A DNA stretch of 19,022 bases from Candidatus Tayloriibacteriota bacterium (GTDB lineage: Bacteria > Patescibacteriota > Minisyncoccia > Phycocordibacterales > JAKAEA01), in NCBI GenBank assembly GCA_029288535.1, contig JARIGY010000060.1, positions 1 through 19,022 of the forward strand, written 5' to 3'. Under the pieces are notes generated by a model that was given only the letters and a program-made list of their open reading frames with translations, ran no database searches and had not been told where the DNA came from. The number at the start of each line of letters is the position of its first letter. The stretch's first letter is position 1. Of the stretch, positions 7,059-13,341 are shown in pieces. Position numbers and translations under genes: made by a program.

Positions 7059-7517
7059 ATGCCAGTGCCAGTGGATAGCGACATCGTCTTGTTTTACGAG
7101 TCTGAATTTTACATGTTTTCCAATTTCTCTGCGTTTGCCATTCGGTGGGATGGAGAATTTTGGATGACGACCGAACACATCTATCAGGCTGAAAAGTTTG
7201 AAGACCCAGAGATCCGTCACAAGATCAGAATGGCGCTCTCGGCGCATGATGCCAAAAAGATCGCCAAGCTTCACGACCGCGCGAAGCGTTCGGATTGGGC
7301 CAAGATCAAGCTTGCTGTGATGGAAAGAATCCTGCGCACTAAGCTTGAGCAGCATTCCTATGTCAGGGAAATGCTTCTCGCAACCGGTTCGCGCGAACTC
7401 GTCGAGGATTCGCCGAAGGATTCGTTCTGGGGACGCGGTCCAGATCATTTGGGGCATAATCACCTCGGCAAGCTCTGGATGAAGCTGCGCAGCGAAATTT
7501 ACCAGGAGTCCTTATGA
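7059..7517 (+). CDS. NADAR-domain N-glycosidase (YbiA-like)
   Basis: The NADAR/DUF1768 fold includes YbiA and plant COS, which hydrolyse the N-glycosidic bond of reactive early riboflavin intermediates. It also includes antitoxins that remove ADP-ribose from guanine in DNA opposite DarT1 toxins. Conserved segments here: FYMFSNFSAF near residue 18, FWMTTEHIYQAEKFED with the likely catalytic region near 34-50, RSDWAKIKLAVM, LLATGSRELVEDS, WGRGPDHLGHNHLGKLWMKLR. Length is 152 aa, normal for the family. An AGGAG site fixes the start. It overlaps the next gene by four bases. No DarT-like toxin or riboflavin gene lies in this window, so the substrate cannot be decided. Confidence 0.88.
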   Translation: MPVPVDSDIVLFYESEFYMFSNFSAFAIRWDGEFWMTTEHIYQAEKFEDPEIRHKIRMALSAHDAKKIAKLHDRAKRSDWAKIKLAVMERILRTKLEQHSYVREMLLATGSRELVEDSPKDSFWGRGPDHLGHNHLGKLWMKLRSEIYQESL

Positions 7518-7846
7518 CGCTTGAGAAGATCAAAGCAGTGGCCGAAGCCCATGCTCAAATGCTCAGCAATCACGGCACTCGTGTCCGCATGATGGGCGAT
7601 AGCGAGCCGTTTTCAGATGACCCGAATATCGCTCGCAGCCAGATGCTCGGTCACGCATATCATCTTTGTTTGCACAGCATTCCCGGATTGTTGCGCGATA
7701 CTCAAAAAATGGCCGACGCCGTTAGTCGTGAAGAGCACCACGGCAAGATCGGCCGTCATCTCGGTTCGGCCCAAACCCTTTTGTGGATGGGAGGGCTGTG
7801 CACTTTGAGCCAGCTCAAAAACATGAACCGCCCCAACACTGGTTAG
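7514..7846 (+). CDS. Helical protein coupled to the NADAR gene, function unknown
   Basis: This 110-aa protein is probably all-helical, soluble, and rich in His, Met and Arg. Notable segments are ARSQMLGHAYHLCLHSIPGLL, EEHHGKIGRHLGSAQTLLW and GGLCTLSQLKNMNRP. The start lies in the stop codon of the NADAR gene (ATGA overlap), so the two proteins are probably made in fixed ratio. I have the impression of meeting this partner next to NADAR genes in other Candidate Phyla Radiation genomes, but cannot verify it. HLGSAQTLLWMGG resembles motifs conserved around a binding site, but no catalytic set is evident. The terminator begins inside its final codons. Confidence 0.75.
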   Translation: MTLEKIKAVAEAHAQMLSNHGTRVRMMGDSEPFSDDPNIARSQMLGHAYHLCLHSIPGLLRDTQKMADAVSREEHHGKIGRHLGSAQTLLWMGGLCTLSQLKNMNRPNTG

Positions 7847-7858
7847 GGCGGTTTTTTA
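7826..7858 (+). terminator. Rho-independent terminator of the NADAR operon
   Basis: AACCGCCC and GGGCGGTT form an 8-bp stem followed by TTTTTT. The 5' arm is coding sequence for the last residues of the preceding gene and the stop codon lies in the loop. Confidence 0.92.
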
Positions 7859-7891
7859 TTTATAGCCACCCGGTCGCTTATTTCATGCTAC

Positions 7892-7897
7892 TATATT
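7892..7897 (+). promoter_or_regulatory. -10 box of the acylphosphatase gene (TATATT)
   Basis: TATATT ends six bases before the ATG at 7904, the same spacing as at ruvX. No Shine-Dalgarno site. Confidence 0.45.
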
Positions 7898-7903
7898 ATT
7901 TAT

Positions 7904-8173
7904 ATGAGAGAAATACTCTGCATAGTTACGGGCAGTGTCCAGGGCGTGCTCTATCGGCGCTTCATCCAGATGAAAGCCCAGGAACTCGGCCTGACCGGCA
8001 CCGCCACCAACCTCGAAGATGGCACAGTGGAAGTCGTGGCTCAGGGCAATGAAGCCGACCTGCGCATCCTGCTCGAGTCGATCTACGCCGGCACCGAAGA
8101 GGCCGAAGTCGATAACGCCACCGTCCAGTGGGGTCCGATGACCGAAAAACTGCCGGATTTCACGATTTTATAA
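7904..8173 (+). CDS. acyP: Acylphosphatase
   Basis: Acylphosphatase hydrolyses carboxyl-phosphate bonds such as acetyl-, carbamoyl- and 1,3-bisphosphoglyceryl phosphate. The 89-aa length is standard. The phosphate-binding loop is GSVQGVLYRRF with the essential Arg at R18, and the catalytic Asn is N36 in TGTATNLEDGTVEVVAQG. The start follows a -10 box by six bases with no ribosome binding site. It lies alone between a terminator and a separately promoted coiled-coil gene. Confidence 0.92.
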   Translation: MREILCIVTGSVQGVLYRRFIQMKAQELGLTGTATNLEDGTVEVVAQGNEADLRILLESIYAGTEEAEVDNATVQWGPMTEKLPDFTIL

Positions 8174-8235
8174 ATATAATTTCTACGTCATTAAAAGTGT
8201 GGTAGAGTTGGTATTATAAAATTAATCAAAAATAT

Positions 8236-8535
8236 ATGAGCAGCGAAATGGATAGTCTTCATCGGGAGGAACAGAAACTTGAAGCAGATCTGAGAAATGC
8301 CAATGCTGGAGTAACAAAAGCCGAAGCGGTTGTTGCGGGAATTGAAACAAAAATCCAGGAAGTGAAACGCAAAGAGATCGAGGCTAAGGAAAAAGAAGTA
8401 AATCAGCTGAAAATTGCAGCACAACAGGCAGAAAAAGCCGCGGCTGAGAAAAAAAGAAAAGACGAAGAAACAAAAAAAGCTGCAGAAAGAGCGGAGAAAA
8501 TGAAAGAAGAAGCGATGCGCAGAAAGGCGGCATAA
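8236..8535 (+). CDS. Small charged coiled-coil protein
   Basis: This 99-aa protein is composed almost wholly of Ala, Glu and Lys with heptad-like hydrophobics: EEQKLEADL near residue 10, then EVKRKEIEAKEKEVNQLK and a Lys/Ala/Glu-only C-terminal half. No signal peptide or membrane segment, no enzyme motif. A continuous helix or coiled coil is predicted. A possible extended -10 (TGgTATTAT, 8209-8217) would give a short leader. It ends three bases before the pseudouridine synthase start, so the two are probably cotranscribed. Low-complexity composition makes homology uninformative. Confidence 0.65.
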   Translation: MSSEMDSLHREEQKLEADLRNANAGVTKAEAVVAGIETKIQEVKRKEIEAKEKEVNQLKIAAQQAEKAAAEKKRKDEETKKAAERAEKMKEEAMRRKAA

Positions 8536-8538
8536 GAC

Positions 8539-9300
8539 ATGGACATAGAAATCCTTTACGAAGACAAGAATATCGTTGCGATCAACAAGCCGGCCGGGCT
8601 TGTTGTTCATAGTGACGGAAGGACGGCAGAACCGACGCTTGTCGATTGGATTTTGGAAAAATATCCGAAGATCAAGGAAGTGGGGGAGCCGATGCGGCTG
8701 CGCCCGGAATTTGTGAAAGGCGGCGAGGAAGAGAAAATCATCTACCGCCCCGGCATCGTCCATCGCCTGGACAGGGAAACATCCGGCGCGCTCGTCATCG
8801 CCAAAACGCAGGAAGCGTTCAATCATCTCAAAGAGCAATTCCAGGAGCGCAAAACCAGGAAGATCTACCACGCGTTTGTCTACGGCGAAATAAAAGAGGA
8901 CGACGGAGTGATAGACCGGCCGATAGCAAGAAGCCGCAAGGATTTCCGCCTCTGGTCTGCCCAGCGCGGCGCCAGGGGAGAAGCGAGGGAAGCGATAACG
9001 GCGTTCAAAGTCCTGCATCGCACCGACGTCGGCAACATCAACGCCGGCTTTTCCTACATTGAAGTTCGACCCAAGACCGGCCGCACCCATCAGATCAGAG
9101 TCCACATGAAAGCCATCAACCATCCGCTGGTCTGCGATAGTCTTTATGCTCCGAAACAAAAACCGGCACTTGGTTTCAAGCGCCTGGCCCTTCATGCCCG
9201 CTCACTCGAATTTACCAACCTTGCCGGCAAGGTTATTACTGTCGAAGCACCCTTTCCGGAGGATTTTCTCAAGGCGCAGAAATACTTCGACCCAGCCTAG
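8539..9300 (+). CDS. RluA/RluD-family pseudouridine synthase
   Basis: This enzyme isomerises uridine to pseudouridine in rRNA or tRNA. The RluA-family signatures appear in order: VAINKPAGLVVHS (residues 13-25), PGIVHRLDRETSGALVIAK with catalytic Asp D78, a KIYHAFVYG strand, then VRPKTGRTHQIRVHMKAINHPLVCD with the conserved R-T-H-Q-I-R motif, and a C-terminal LALHARSLEF. The length of 253 aa leaves no room for an N-terminal S4 domain, unlike RluD. Target site therefore cannot be set between RluA- and RluD-type. It is three bases downstream of the coiled-coil gene and precedes rplS. Confidence 0.92.
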   Translation: MDIEILYEDKNIVAINKPAGLVVHSDGRTAEPTLVDWILEKYPKIKEVGEPMRLRPEFVKGGEEEKIIYRPGIVHRLDRETSGALVIAKTQEAFNHLKEQFQERKTRKIYHAFVYGEIKEDDGVIDRPIARSRKDFRLWSAQRGARGEAREAITAFKVLHRTDVGNINAGFSYIEVRPKTGRTHQIRVHMKAINHPLVCDSLYAPKQKPALGFKRLALHARSLEFTNLAGKVITVEAPFPEDFLKAQKYFDPA

Positions 9301-9342
9301 TTGCCATATTTTCCGCCCTGTGTTAGATTAGTGTCTACCTAT

Positions 9343-9768
9343 ATGAACGCAACACCCATCACCATTTCACCCGTAAACGTAAGCCAGCGAAAGTCGCTTG
9401 ACCTTCGCGCAGGCGACACTGTCAAGGTTTGGCAGAAGATCAAGGAAAAGGCCAAGGACGGCGGCGAAAAAGTCCGCCTCCAGGCTTTTGAAGGCCTCGT
9501 TCTTGCCCGCAAGCACGGCACCGAAGCCGGCGCTACATTCACTGTCCGCAAAGTCGCTTCGGGTGTCGGCGTAGAAAAGATCTACCCGCTCTACTCTCCC
9601 AACATCGACAAGATCGAGATCCTCCGCCGCGCCAAGCTCTACCACATCCGCGAAAAGGCCGCAAAGGAGATCAGCCGGGAAATGCGCCGCGTCATCAAGC
9701 TCAAGCCCGCAGAACTCGAAGTTGAAGCGGCAGCAGCCGAAGCCGCTCCGGCAGAAGCAACCGCATAA
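9343..9768 (+). CDS. rplS: 50S ribosomal protein L19
   Basis: L19 sits at the 30S-50S interface. The start at 9343 is an ATG giving [20 protein letters not shown]; an in-frame TTG at 9301 directly follows the preceding stop and is less likely. The core matches L19: [50 protein letters not shown], and the C-terminal [14 protein letters not shown]. At 141 aa it exceeds the usual 115 or so because of an Ala/Glu-rich tail (about residues 120-141), an extension I associate with ribosomal proteins of Candidate Phyla Radiation bacteria. A TGtTAGATT box at 9321-9329 may be the promoter. A terminator follows at once. Confidence 0.95.
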   Translation: MNATPITISPVNVSQRKSLDLRAGDTVKVWQKIKEKAKDGGEKVRLQAFEGLVLARKHGTEAGATFTVRKVASGVGVEKIYPLYSPNIDKIEILRRAKLYHIREKAAKEISREMRRVIKLKPAELEVEAAAAEAAPAEATA

Positions 9769-9779
9769 TGCAATTGCAC

Positions 9780-9805
9780 AATCCGCTTCAGGCGGATTTT
9801 GTTTT
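9780..9805 (+). terminator. Rho-independent terminator of rplS
   Basis: AATCCGC and GCGGATT form a 7-bp stem around TTCAG, followed by TTGTTTT. Confidence 0.88.
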
Positions 9806-9888
9806 GCCGAGTCCGATCGAAAGAAAAATAAGCGCATACGTCATAGAGAGGGCAGGTCGAGATTATTTAGACTTAATCCTCAATCTCT

Positions 9889-10089
9889 ATGTGGCAAAAT
9901 TGGGTTAACCTTATTCTGGGCCTTTGGATCATCCTTTCCGCGTATCTCAACATGTCGCCGTCGTCTTTGGCAACCAACCTGACGATCAGCGGACTGCTCG
10001 TCGCGGCGCTCGCGCTCTGGGCAGCCCTCCAGTACCGAAGCAAAAGCGGCAATATGTATAGCGGCAGGGACACGCACAGCCATGCTTAG
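9889..10089 (+). CDS. Small SPW-repeat-like membrane protein
   Basis: This 66-aa protein has two hydrophobic segments (about residues 7-24 and 30-48) and ends in a polar tail. The first helix, WVNLILGLWIILSAYLN, and the second, TNLTISGLLVAALALWA, follow the SPW repeat pattern (W..LILGLWLILSPW...N..I.GLLVA.LAL), though the SPW triplet itself is SAY here. Such one-repeat proteins are membrane proteins of unknown role. There is no clear ribosome binding site. A GAGATT/AATCTC inverted repeat lies just upstream. Confidence 0.7.
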   Translation: MWQNWVNLILGLWIILSAYLNMSPSSLATNLTISGLLVAALALWAALQYRSKSGNMYSGRDTHSHA

Positions 10090-10131
10090 CGGTCCACGGA
10101 CTCTCTAGAGAAGCACAGAAAAGCGCAAGAT

Positions 10132-10161
10132 AAACTCCGCAGAAAAGCGGGGTTTATTTTT
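10132..10161 (+). terminator. Rho-independent terminator
   Basis: AAACTCCGC and GCGGGGTTT pair (one wobble) around AGAAAA, followed by ATTTTT. It ends the transcript of the SPW-like gene. Confidence 0.85.
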
Positions 10162-10177
10162 GATATGCCGCTCTGCA

Positions 10178-10205
10178 TTGATTTTTTTCTAAAAACGGTT
10201 ACTAT
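10178..10205 (+). promoter_or_regulatory. Probable promoter of tRNA-Leu and tRNA-His
   Basis: TTGATT and TACTAT are separated by 16 bases, about 50 bases upstream of tRNA-Leu. Confidence 0.5.
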
Positions 10206-10218
10206 AGCCATACAACCC

Positions 10219-10248
10219 GCCTTCGCTCTACATGAGCTACGGCGAGGC
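10219..10248 (+). other. GC-rich hairpin in the tRNA leader
   Basis: GCCTTCGC pairs with GCGAGGC (one bulged T), with a loop of about 15 nt, immediately before tRNA-Leu. This may be a precursor-processing structure or a small dispersed repeat; no second copy is in the window. Confidence 0.4.
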
Positions 10249-10253
10249 AAGGC

Positions 10254-10337
10254 GCGCAGGTGGCGAAATTGGTAGACGCACTACCTTGAGGTGGTAGCGC
10301 CCTCACGGGCTTGGAGGTTCAAATCCTCTCCTGCGCA
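10254..10337 (+). tRNA. tRNA-Leu (GAG anticodon)
   Basis: The acceptor GCGCAGG pairs with CCTGCGC. The anticodon arm CTACC-TTGAGGT-GGTAG gives GAG. A long variable arm (GCGCCCTCACGGGCTT) marks a class II tRNA, and the T arm is GGAGG-TTCAAAT-CCTCT. The discriminator is A and CCA is not encoded. Confidence 0.96.
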
Positions 10338-10352
10338 CTCGGTTATTTATAT

Positions 10353-10428
10353 GGTGCTTATAGTGTAATGGTTAGCACTAGAGTTTGTGGAACTCTCAGT
10401 CTGGGTTCAAATCCCAGTAGGCACCCCA
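10353..10428 (+). tRNA. tRNA-His (GTG anticodon)
   Basis: The anticodon arm is GAGTT-TGTGGAA-CTC with GTG, and the T arm is CTGGG-TTCAAAT-CCCAG. Pairing GTGCTTA with TAGGCAC leaves an extra genome-encoded G at -1 (10353) opposite C73 (10425), the identity element of tRNA-His. CCA follows at 10426-10428, either encoded or by chance. A degenerate copy of the 3' half lies at 16419-16457. Confidence 0.94.
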
Positions 10429-10506
10429 AAGTCAGCAGCAGGTTTTAAGACTGAGTTTCCTCAGCAGAAGAGAGGGCACGGAAGCTCTTAAAGTTACTCT
10501 AGACGT
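10429..10506 (+). other. Structured spacer between tRNA-His and terminator
   Basis: There is no ORF. Two small hairpins are visible: CTGAG-TTTC-CTCAG (10451-10464) and AAGAG with CTCTT (10468-10489). With the terminator they make three consecutive stems. This could be the tRNA 3' trailer or a short non-coding RNA. Confidence 0.35.
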
Positions 10507-10541
10507 AGACCCAGCAAGCAAAACTTGTCTGGGTCTTTTTT
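10507..10541 (+). terminator. Rho-independent terminator of the tRNA-Leu/tRNA-His transcript
   Basis: AGACCCAG and CTGGGTCT form an 8-bp stem with an inner AAG/CTT extension, followed by TTTTT. Confidence 0.92.
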
Positions 10542-10564
10542 ATAAATATTTTATCTTGGTACTG

Positions 10565-10570
10565 TATAAT
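10565..10570 (+). promoter_or_regulatory. -10 box of the six-gene cassette (TATAAT)
   Basis: A perfect TATAAT preceded directly by TG ends nine bases before the ATG at 10580. A very short leader is predicted. No -35 is seen. Confidence 0.55.
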
Positions 10571-10579
10571 AAGTTTACA

Positions 10580-11062
10580 ATGATCATTTTTCTTAACGGC
10601 TCAATAAATGCAGGTAAAAGCACGATATCAAAACTGCTGGTGGAGAAGCTTCCAAGTACTGCACTAGTAGAAATAGATGCGTTGCGAGAAATGATTGCAT
10701 GGATGCCCTTACATGATTCTATTCCTCTGAATCTAGAAAATGCAGTTTCTGTCATACATAATTTTGTTAAACGTGGATTAAATGTGATTGTTCCGTATCC
10801 ACTTTCACAGAAAAATTACGAATATATGCTTGAAAGCCTAAAAGATCTTGATGAGAAGATGTATGTATTTACGCTTGCACCTAAACTTGAAAAAACTTTA
10901 ACAAATAGAGGTTCGCGCGAACTTGTTGATTGGGAAGTGGTAAGAATCAAGGAACAATATGAAAAGGGGATTCATAACCCAAGTTTTGGAGAAGTTATAG
11001 ATAATTCTCAGCAAATTCCAGAAGAAACTGTTAACTATATTTTAAATAAAATTAAGTCATGA
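10580..11062 (+). CDS. P-loop small-molecule kinase (AAA_33 / chloramphenicol phosphotransferase-like)
   Basis: The Walker A motif LNGSINAGKSTISKLL lies near residues 5-20, followed by LVEIDALREMI, where the Asp is positioned as in nucleotide and antibiotic kinases. Later segments (VIVPYPLSQ, VFTLAP, a lid-like RGSRELVDWEVVRIKEQYEKG, EVIDNS) fit the P-loop kinase fold used by adenylate-kinase, shikimate-kinase and chloramphenicol phosphotransferase relatives. Length 160 aa from the ATG at 10580; an earlier in-frame TTG at 10556 would overlap the promoter and is rejected. The substrate cannot be read from sequence. It heads an AT-rich cassette and overlaps the next gene by four bases. Confidence 0.75.
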   Translation: MIIFLNGSINAGKSTISKLLVEKLPSTALVEIDALREMIAWMPLHDSIPLNLENAVSVIHNFVKRGLNVIVPYPLSQKNYEYMLESLKDLDEKMYVFTLAPKLEKTLTNRGSRELVDWEVVRIKEQYEKGIHNPSFGEVIDNSQQIPEETVNYILNKIKS

Positions 11063-11562
11063 ATATCAAACTTGATGTAAAACCTTTTCAAGAAACACTT
11101 CATGCAGACATGTGCGGTCCAGCTTCATTGAAGATAGTAATGGATTACTATGGAATGGATAAGAGTGAAAAAGAATTAGCAGAGCTCACTAAACTAGCGC
11201 CTGGTCTCGGTGTGGATGATAAGAATATTGCTAATGCAGCTAAATCCCTAGGTTTTAAGGTTGAGACACAAAACGAAAGTAGTTTTGAAGACATTCAAAA
11301 CTGGCTTGAGAAGGGGGTTCCTGTAATAGTTGACTGGTTTACTCGTGGACGACAAGATTACGATGATTCAGAAGTATCAGATGGGCACTACTCTGTAGTC
11401 ATCGGGCTTGATGATGAGTATATCTATTTACAAGATCCTGAGACAGGGGGAGAGAGAAAAATTGACCATGAAGATTTTATGAAAGTCTGGTTTGACTTCA
11501 TGGGTCGTATTCTTAAACCTGAAGAACTTATTATTCGGCAACTCATTGCAATCTATAAATAA
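11059..11562 (+). CDS. C39-like papain-fold cysteine peptidase domain protein
   Basis: This stand-alone peptidase_C39-like domain has 167 aa. Q11 (oxyanion hole) and C19 lie in PFQETLHADMCGPASLKIV, the His lies in SDGHYSVVIGLDD, and the Asp lies in IYLQDPETG, so a full catalytic triad is visible. It has no signal peptide, membrane segment or adjacent ABC transporter, so it is not a classical bacteriocin leader peptidase and probably acts in the cytosol. The start overlaps the kinase stop (ATGA). Substrate unknown. Confidence 0.8.
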   Translation: MNIKLDVKPFQETLHADMCGPASLKIVMDYYGMDKSEKELAELTKLAPGLGVDDKNIANAAKSLGFKVETQNESSFEDIQNWLEKGVPVIVDWFTRGRQDYDDSEVSDGHYSVVIGLDDEYIYLQDPETGGERKIDHEDFMKVWFDFMGRILKPEELIIRQLIAIYK

Positions 11563-11563
11563 C

Positions 11564-12019
11564 ATGCCTGAAACAATCTTTGACAAAATAGTAAAAGGGG
11601 AAATGAAATCATGGAAGGTCTGGGAAGATGAAAAATATCTTGCGTTTCTCACACCTTTTCCAAATACTCCTGGGTTAACCATTGTTATCCCTAAAATAAA
11701 TACAGGAGACTATATTTTTAATCTTACAGATCGAAATTATACAGGGTTACTTGAAGCAGCAAAGAAAGTGGCTAAAATTTTGGAGAAAGCTTTTAATACA
11801 CCAAGAGTCGCATTGATATTTGAGGGAACAGGTATTGCTCATGTCCATGCCAAACTTTACCCCTTACATGGAAAGCTTGCAGGTCAAACAAATATCTGGA
11901 GCCCGCATACTGAATTTACTAAAGGATATAAAGGTTGGCTCACTACCGTTGAGGGTCCAAAAATGTCTGACGAGGAATTAGATAAAATTCAGAAACAGAT
12001 AATTGATGCTCAGAAATAG
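11564..12019 (+). CDS. Divergent HIT-family protein
   Basis: HIT proteins are nucleotide hydrolases or transferases acting through the middle His of HxHxH. The start at 11564 gives MPETIFDKIVKGEMKSWKVW, the normal HIT N-terminus, one base after the preceding stop. The motif is AHVHAKLYPLHG, so the first two His are present but the third is Lys, and the otherwise common VIPKxH has become VIPKIN. The nucleophile is kept while two active-site His are replaced, suggesting an altered substrate or rate. At 151 aa the length is slightly longer than the minimal domain. It is third in the coupled cassette. Confidence 0.85.
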   Translation: MPETIFDKIVKGEMKSWKVWEDEKYLAFLTPFPNTPGLTIVIPKINTGDYIFNLTDRNYTGLLEAAKKVAKILEKAFNTPRVALIFEGTGIAHVHAKLYPLHGKLAGQTNIWSPHTEFTKGYKGWLTTVEGPKMSDEELDKIQKQIIDAQK

Positions 12020-12026
12020 TATTTAT

Positions 12027-12467
12027 ATGAATTCCAAACCTATTATTAAAACTAAAGCAGTCTGCATTATTACTAGAAATGGTAATGAAATTCTAGCAGG
12101 AGCTGGCGGACGAGACGATGTTAAAAATGAATTATTTGGAAGATTAGTGGGTGGAGGTGTTGAGTTCGGTGAAACTTCAGAAATAGCCGTACGGCGTGAG
12201 TTCAGAGAAGAGCTCAATGCAGAATTAGAAAATCTAGAACTTCTAGATGTCATAGAGAATATTTTTACATCTAATGGTGAACAAGGGCATCAGATTATGT
12301 TTGTCTATAAGGGTGACTTTGTAAATAAGGACTTGTACAAAGAAGATAGAATTAAAATTTTAGATACTCTTAATGATGCTATCTGGTACCGTATTGAAGA
12401 TTTGCTAAGTGGTAAGACAAAAGTTTATCCAGTATTGGATTACGGAGCTATTATTGAAAATAAATGA
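12027..12467 (+). CDS. Nudix hydrolase
   Basis: Nudix enzymes cleave nucleoside diphosphates linked to another moiety. The Nudix box is complete at about residues 47-69: G-GVEFGE-TSEIAVR-REFREE-LNAEL, matching Gx5Ex7REUxEExGU except Asn in place of the last Gly. The flanking strands VCIITRNGNEILAGAGG and IMFVYKGDF fit the fold. The start at 12027 (ATG) is preferred over an in-frame TTG inside the HIT gene. It overlaps the next gene by four bases. The substrate cannot be predicted; the GAGGRDD-NELFGRLVGGGVE wording resembles 8-oxo-dGTPase-like or GDP-mannose-type members only loosely. Confidence 0.9.
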   Translation: MNSKPIIKTKAVCIITRNGNEILAGAGGRDDVKNELFGRLVGGGVEFGETSEIAVRREFREELNAELENLELLDVIENIFTSNGEQGHQIMFVYKGDFVNKDLYKEDRIKILDTLNDAIWYRIEDLLSGKTKVYPVLDYGAIIENK

Positions 12468-13339
12468 ACCCCTTACCCGAGCTATTATCAAGAATTGAAC
12501 GGCTTATCGGTTCAAAACCAATAACGTGGAAAGCTATACAAAAAGGCTACACTCAAGCAGAGCGGTATGTTATGCAATTTGAAGATGACACGTCTGCTTT
12601 TGTAAAAGTTGCCACAGAGGTAGAAACTATAAAATGGCTTCGAGACGAACATAAAGCATATTCAGTTATCAAAGCTGATTTTATGCCTCAAATAAAAGCA
12701 TGGGAAGATGGTGAATTTCCAATACTGATATTGGAGGACTTAAGCGCTGGGGACTGGCCTCCACCATGGACGACAGATAAAATCCAAAAAGTTTTTGATA
12801 CATTAAAGAAATTAGCGGCAATAAAAACAGAAGGAGAGTTCCGTTCGTTAACCGGCATCAAAGCTAATGTATCGAGGTGGGCAGATATCGAAAAAGATCC
12901 AGCGGGATTTTTAAGTCTGGGATTAGTAACAAAGGAATGGTTAGAAAAATCATTGCCGATACTTATTAAGGCAGAATCGGCAGCTGTACTTGAAGGGGAT
13001 TCGTTGATTCATAATGATATTCGCAGTGACAATATTTGTTTTTCGGGAAATAAGACGTATTTTGTTGATTGGAACTGGGTCGTGAAGGGAAATCCTGTGT
13101 TTGATATTCTTGCATGGTTGCCCAGCTTATATACAGAAGGCGGCCCTACACCTTGGAGTTTTAATATTAATGAGCCAGAGTTGATTGCCGGCCTTGCAGG
13201 TTTCCATGCTTACCATGCATACCAGCCCGCGAATTTCAAAGGCGCAGAAGCAATAAGGGCATTACAACTGAAATTGTTGAAAGTATATATACCTTGGATA
13301 ATTGAAGTATTAGATTTACCTAACATCGAAAACAATTAA
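12464..13339 (+). CDS. Aminoglycoside phosphotransferase-fold small-molecule kinase
   Basis: This APH/choline-kinase-fold protein has 291 aa. The catalytic loop LIHNDIRSDNICF gives H183, D185 and N190 of the HxDxxxxN motif, and YFVDWNWVVKGNPVFDIL supplies the Mg-binding Asp D202. The N-lobe has AFVKV with the ATP-lysine, and the hinge region is ILILEDLS. The substrate may be a sugar, nucleoside, choline-like compound or antibiotic; the fold alone does not show resistance. It overlaps the Nudix gene by four bases and is followed by the hydrolase two bases later. Confidence 0.85.
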   Translation: MNPLPELLSRIERLIGSKPITWKAIQKGYTQAERYVMQFEDDTSAFVKVATEVETIKWLRDEHKAYSVIKADFMPQIKAWEDGEFPILILEDLSAGDWPPPWTTDKIQKVFDTLKKLAAIKTEGEFRSLTGIKANVSRWADIEKDPAGFLSLGLVTKEWLEKSLPILIKAESAAVLEGDSLIHNDIRSDNICFSGNKTYFVDWNWVVKGNPVFDILAWLPSLYTEGGPTPWSFNINEPELIAGLAGFHAYHAYQPANFKGAEAIRALQLKLLKVYIPWIIEVLDLPNIENN

Positions 13340-13341
13340 AT

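Noticed and set aside
8191..9195. Long 334-codon minus-strand open frame
   Set aside because: It lies antisense across the coiled-coil gene and the Rlu pseudouridine synthase, is Phe/Cys-rich as expected from complementing Lys/Glu codons, and has no domain.
9799..9907. Short plus-strand frame ending LYVAKLG, overlapping the SPW-like gene start
   Set aside because: It begins inside the rplS terminator, lacks a start with support, and overlaps a better membrane-protein candidate in another frame.
10540..10755. Minus-strand ORF across the start of the P-loop kinase
   Set aside because: It is antisense to the Walker A region and begins inside the kinase gene. No motif.
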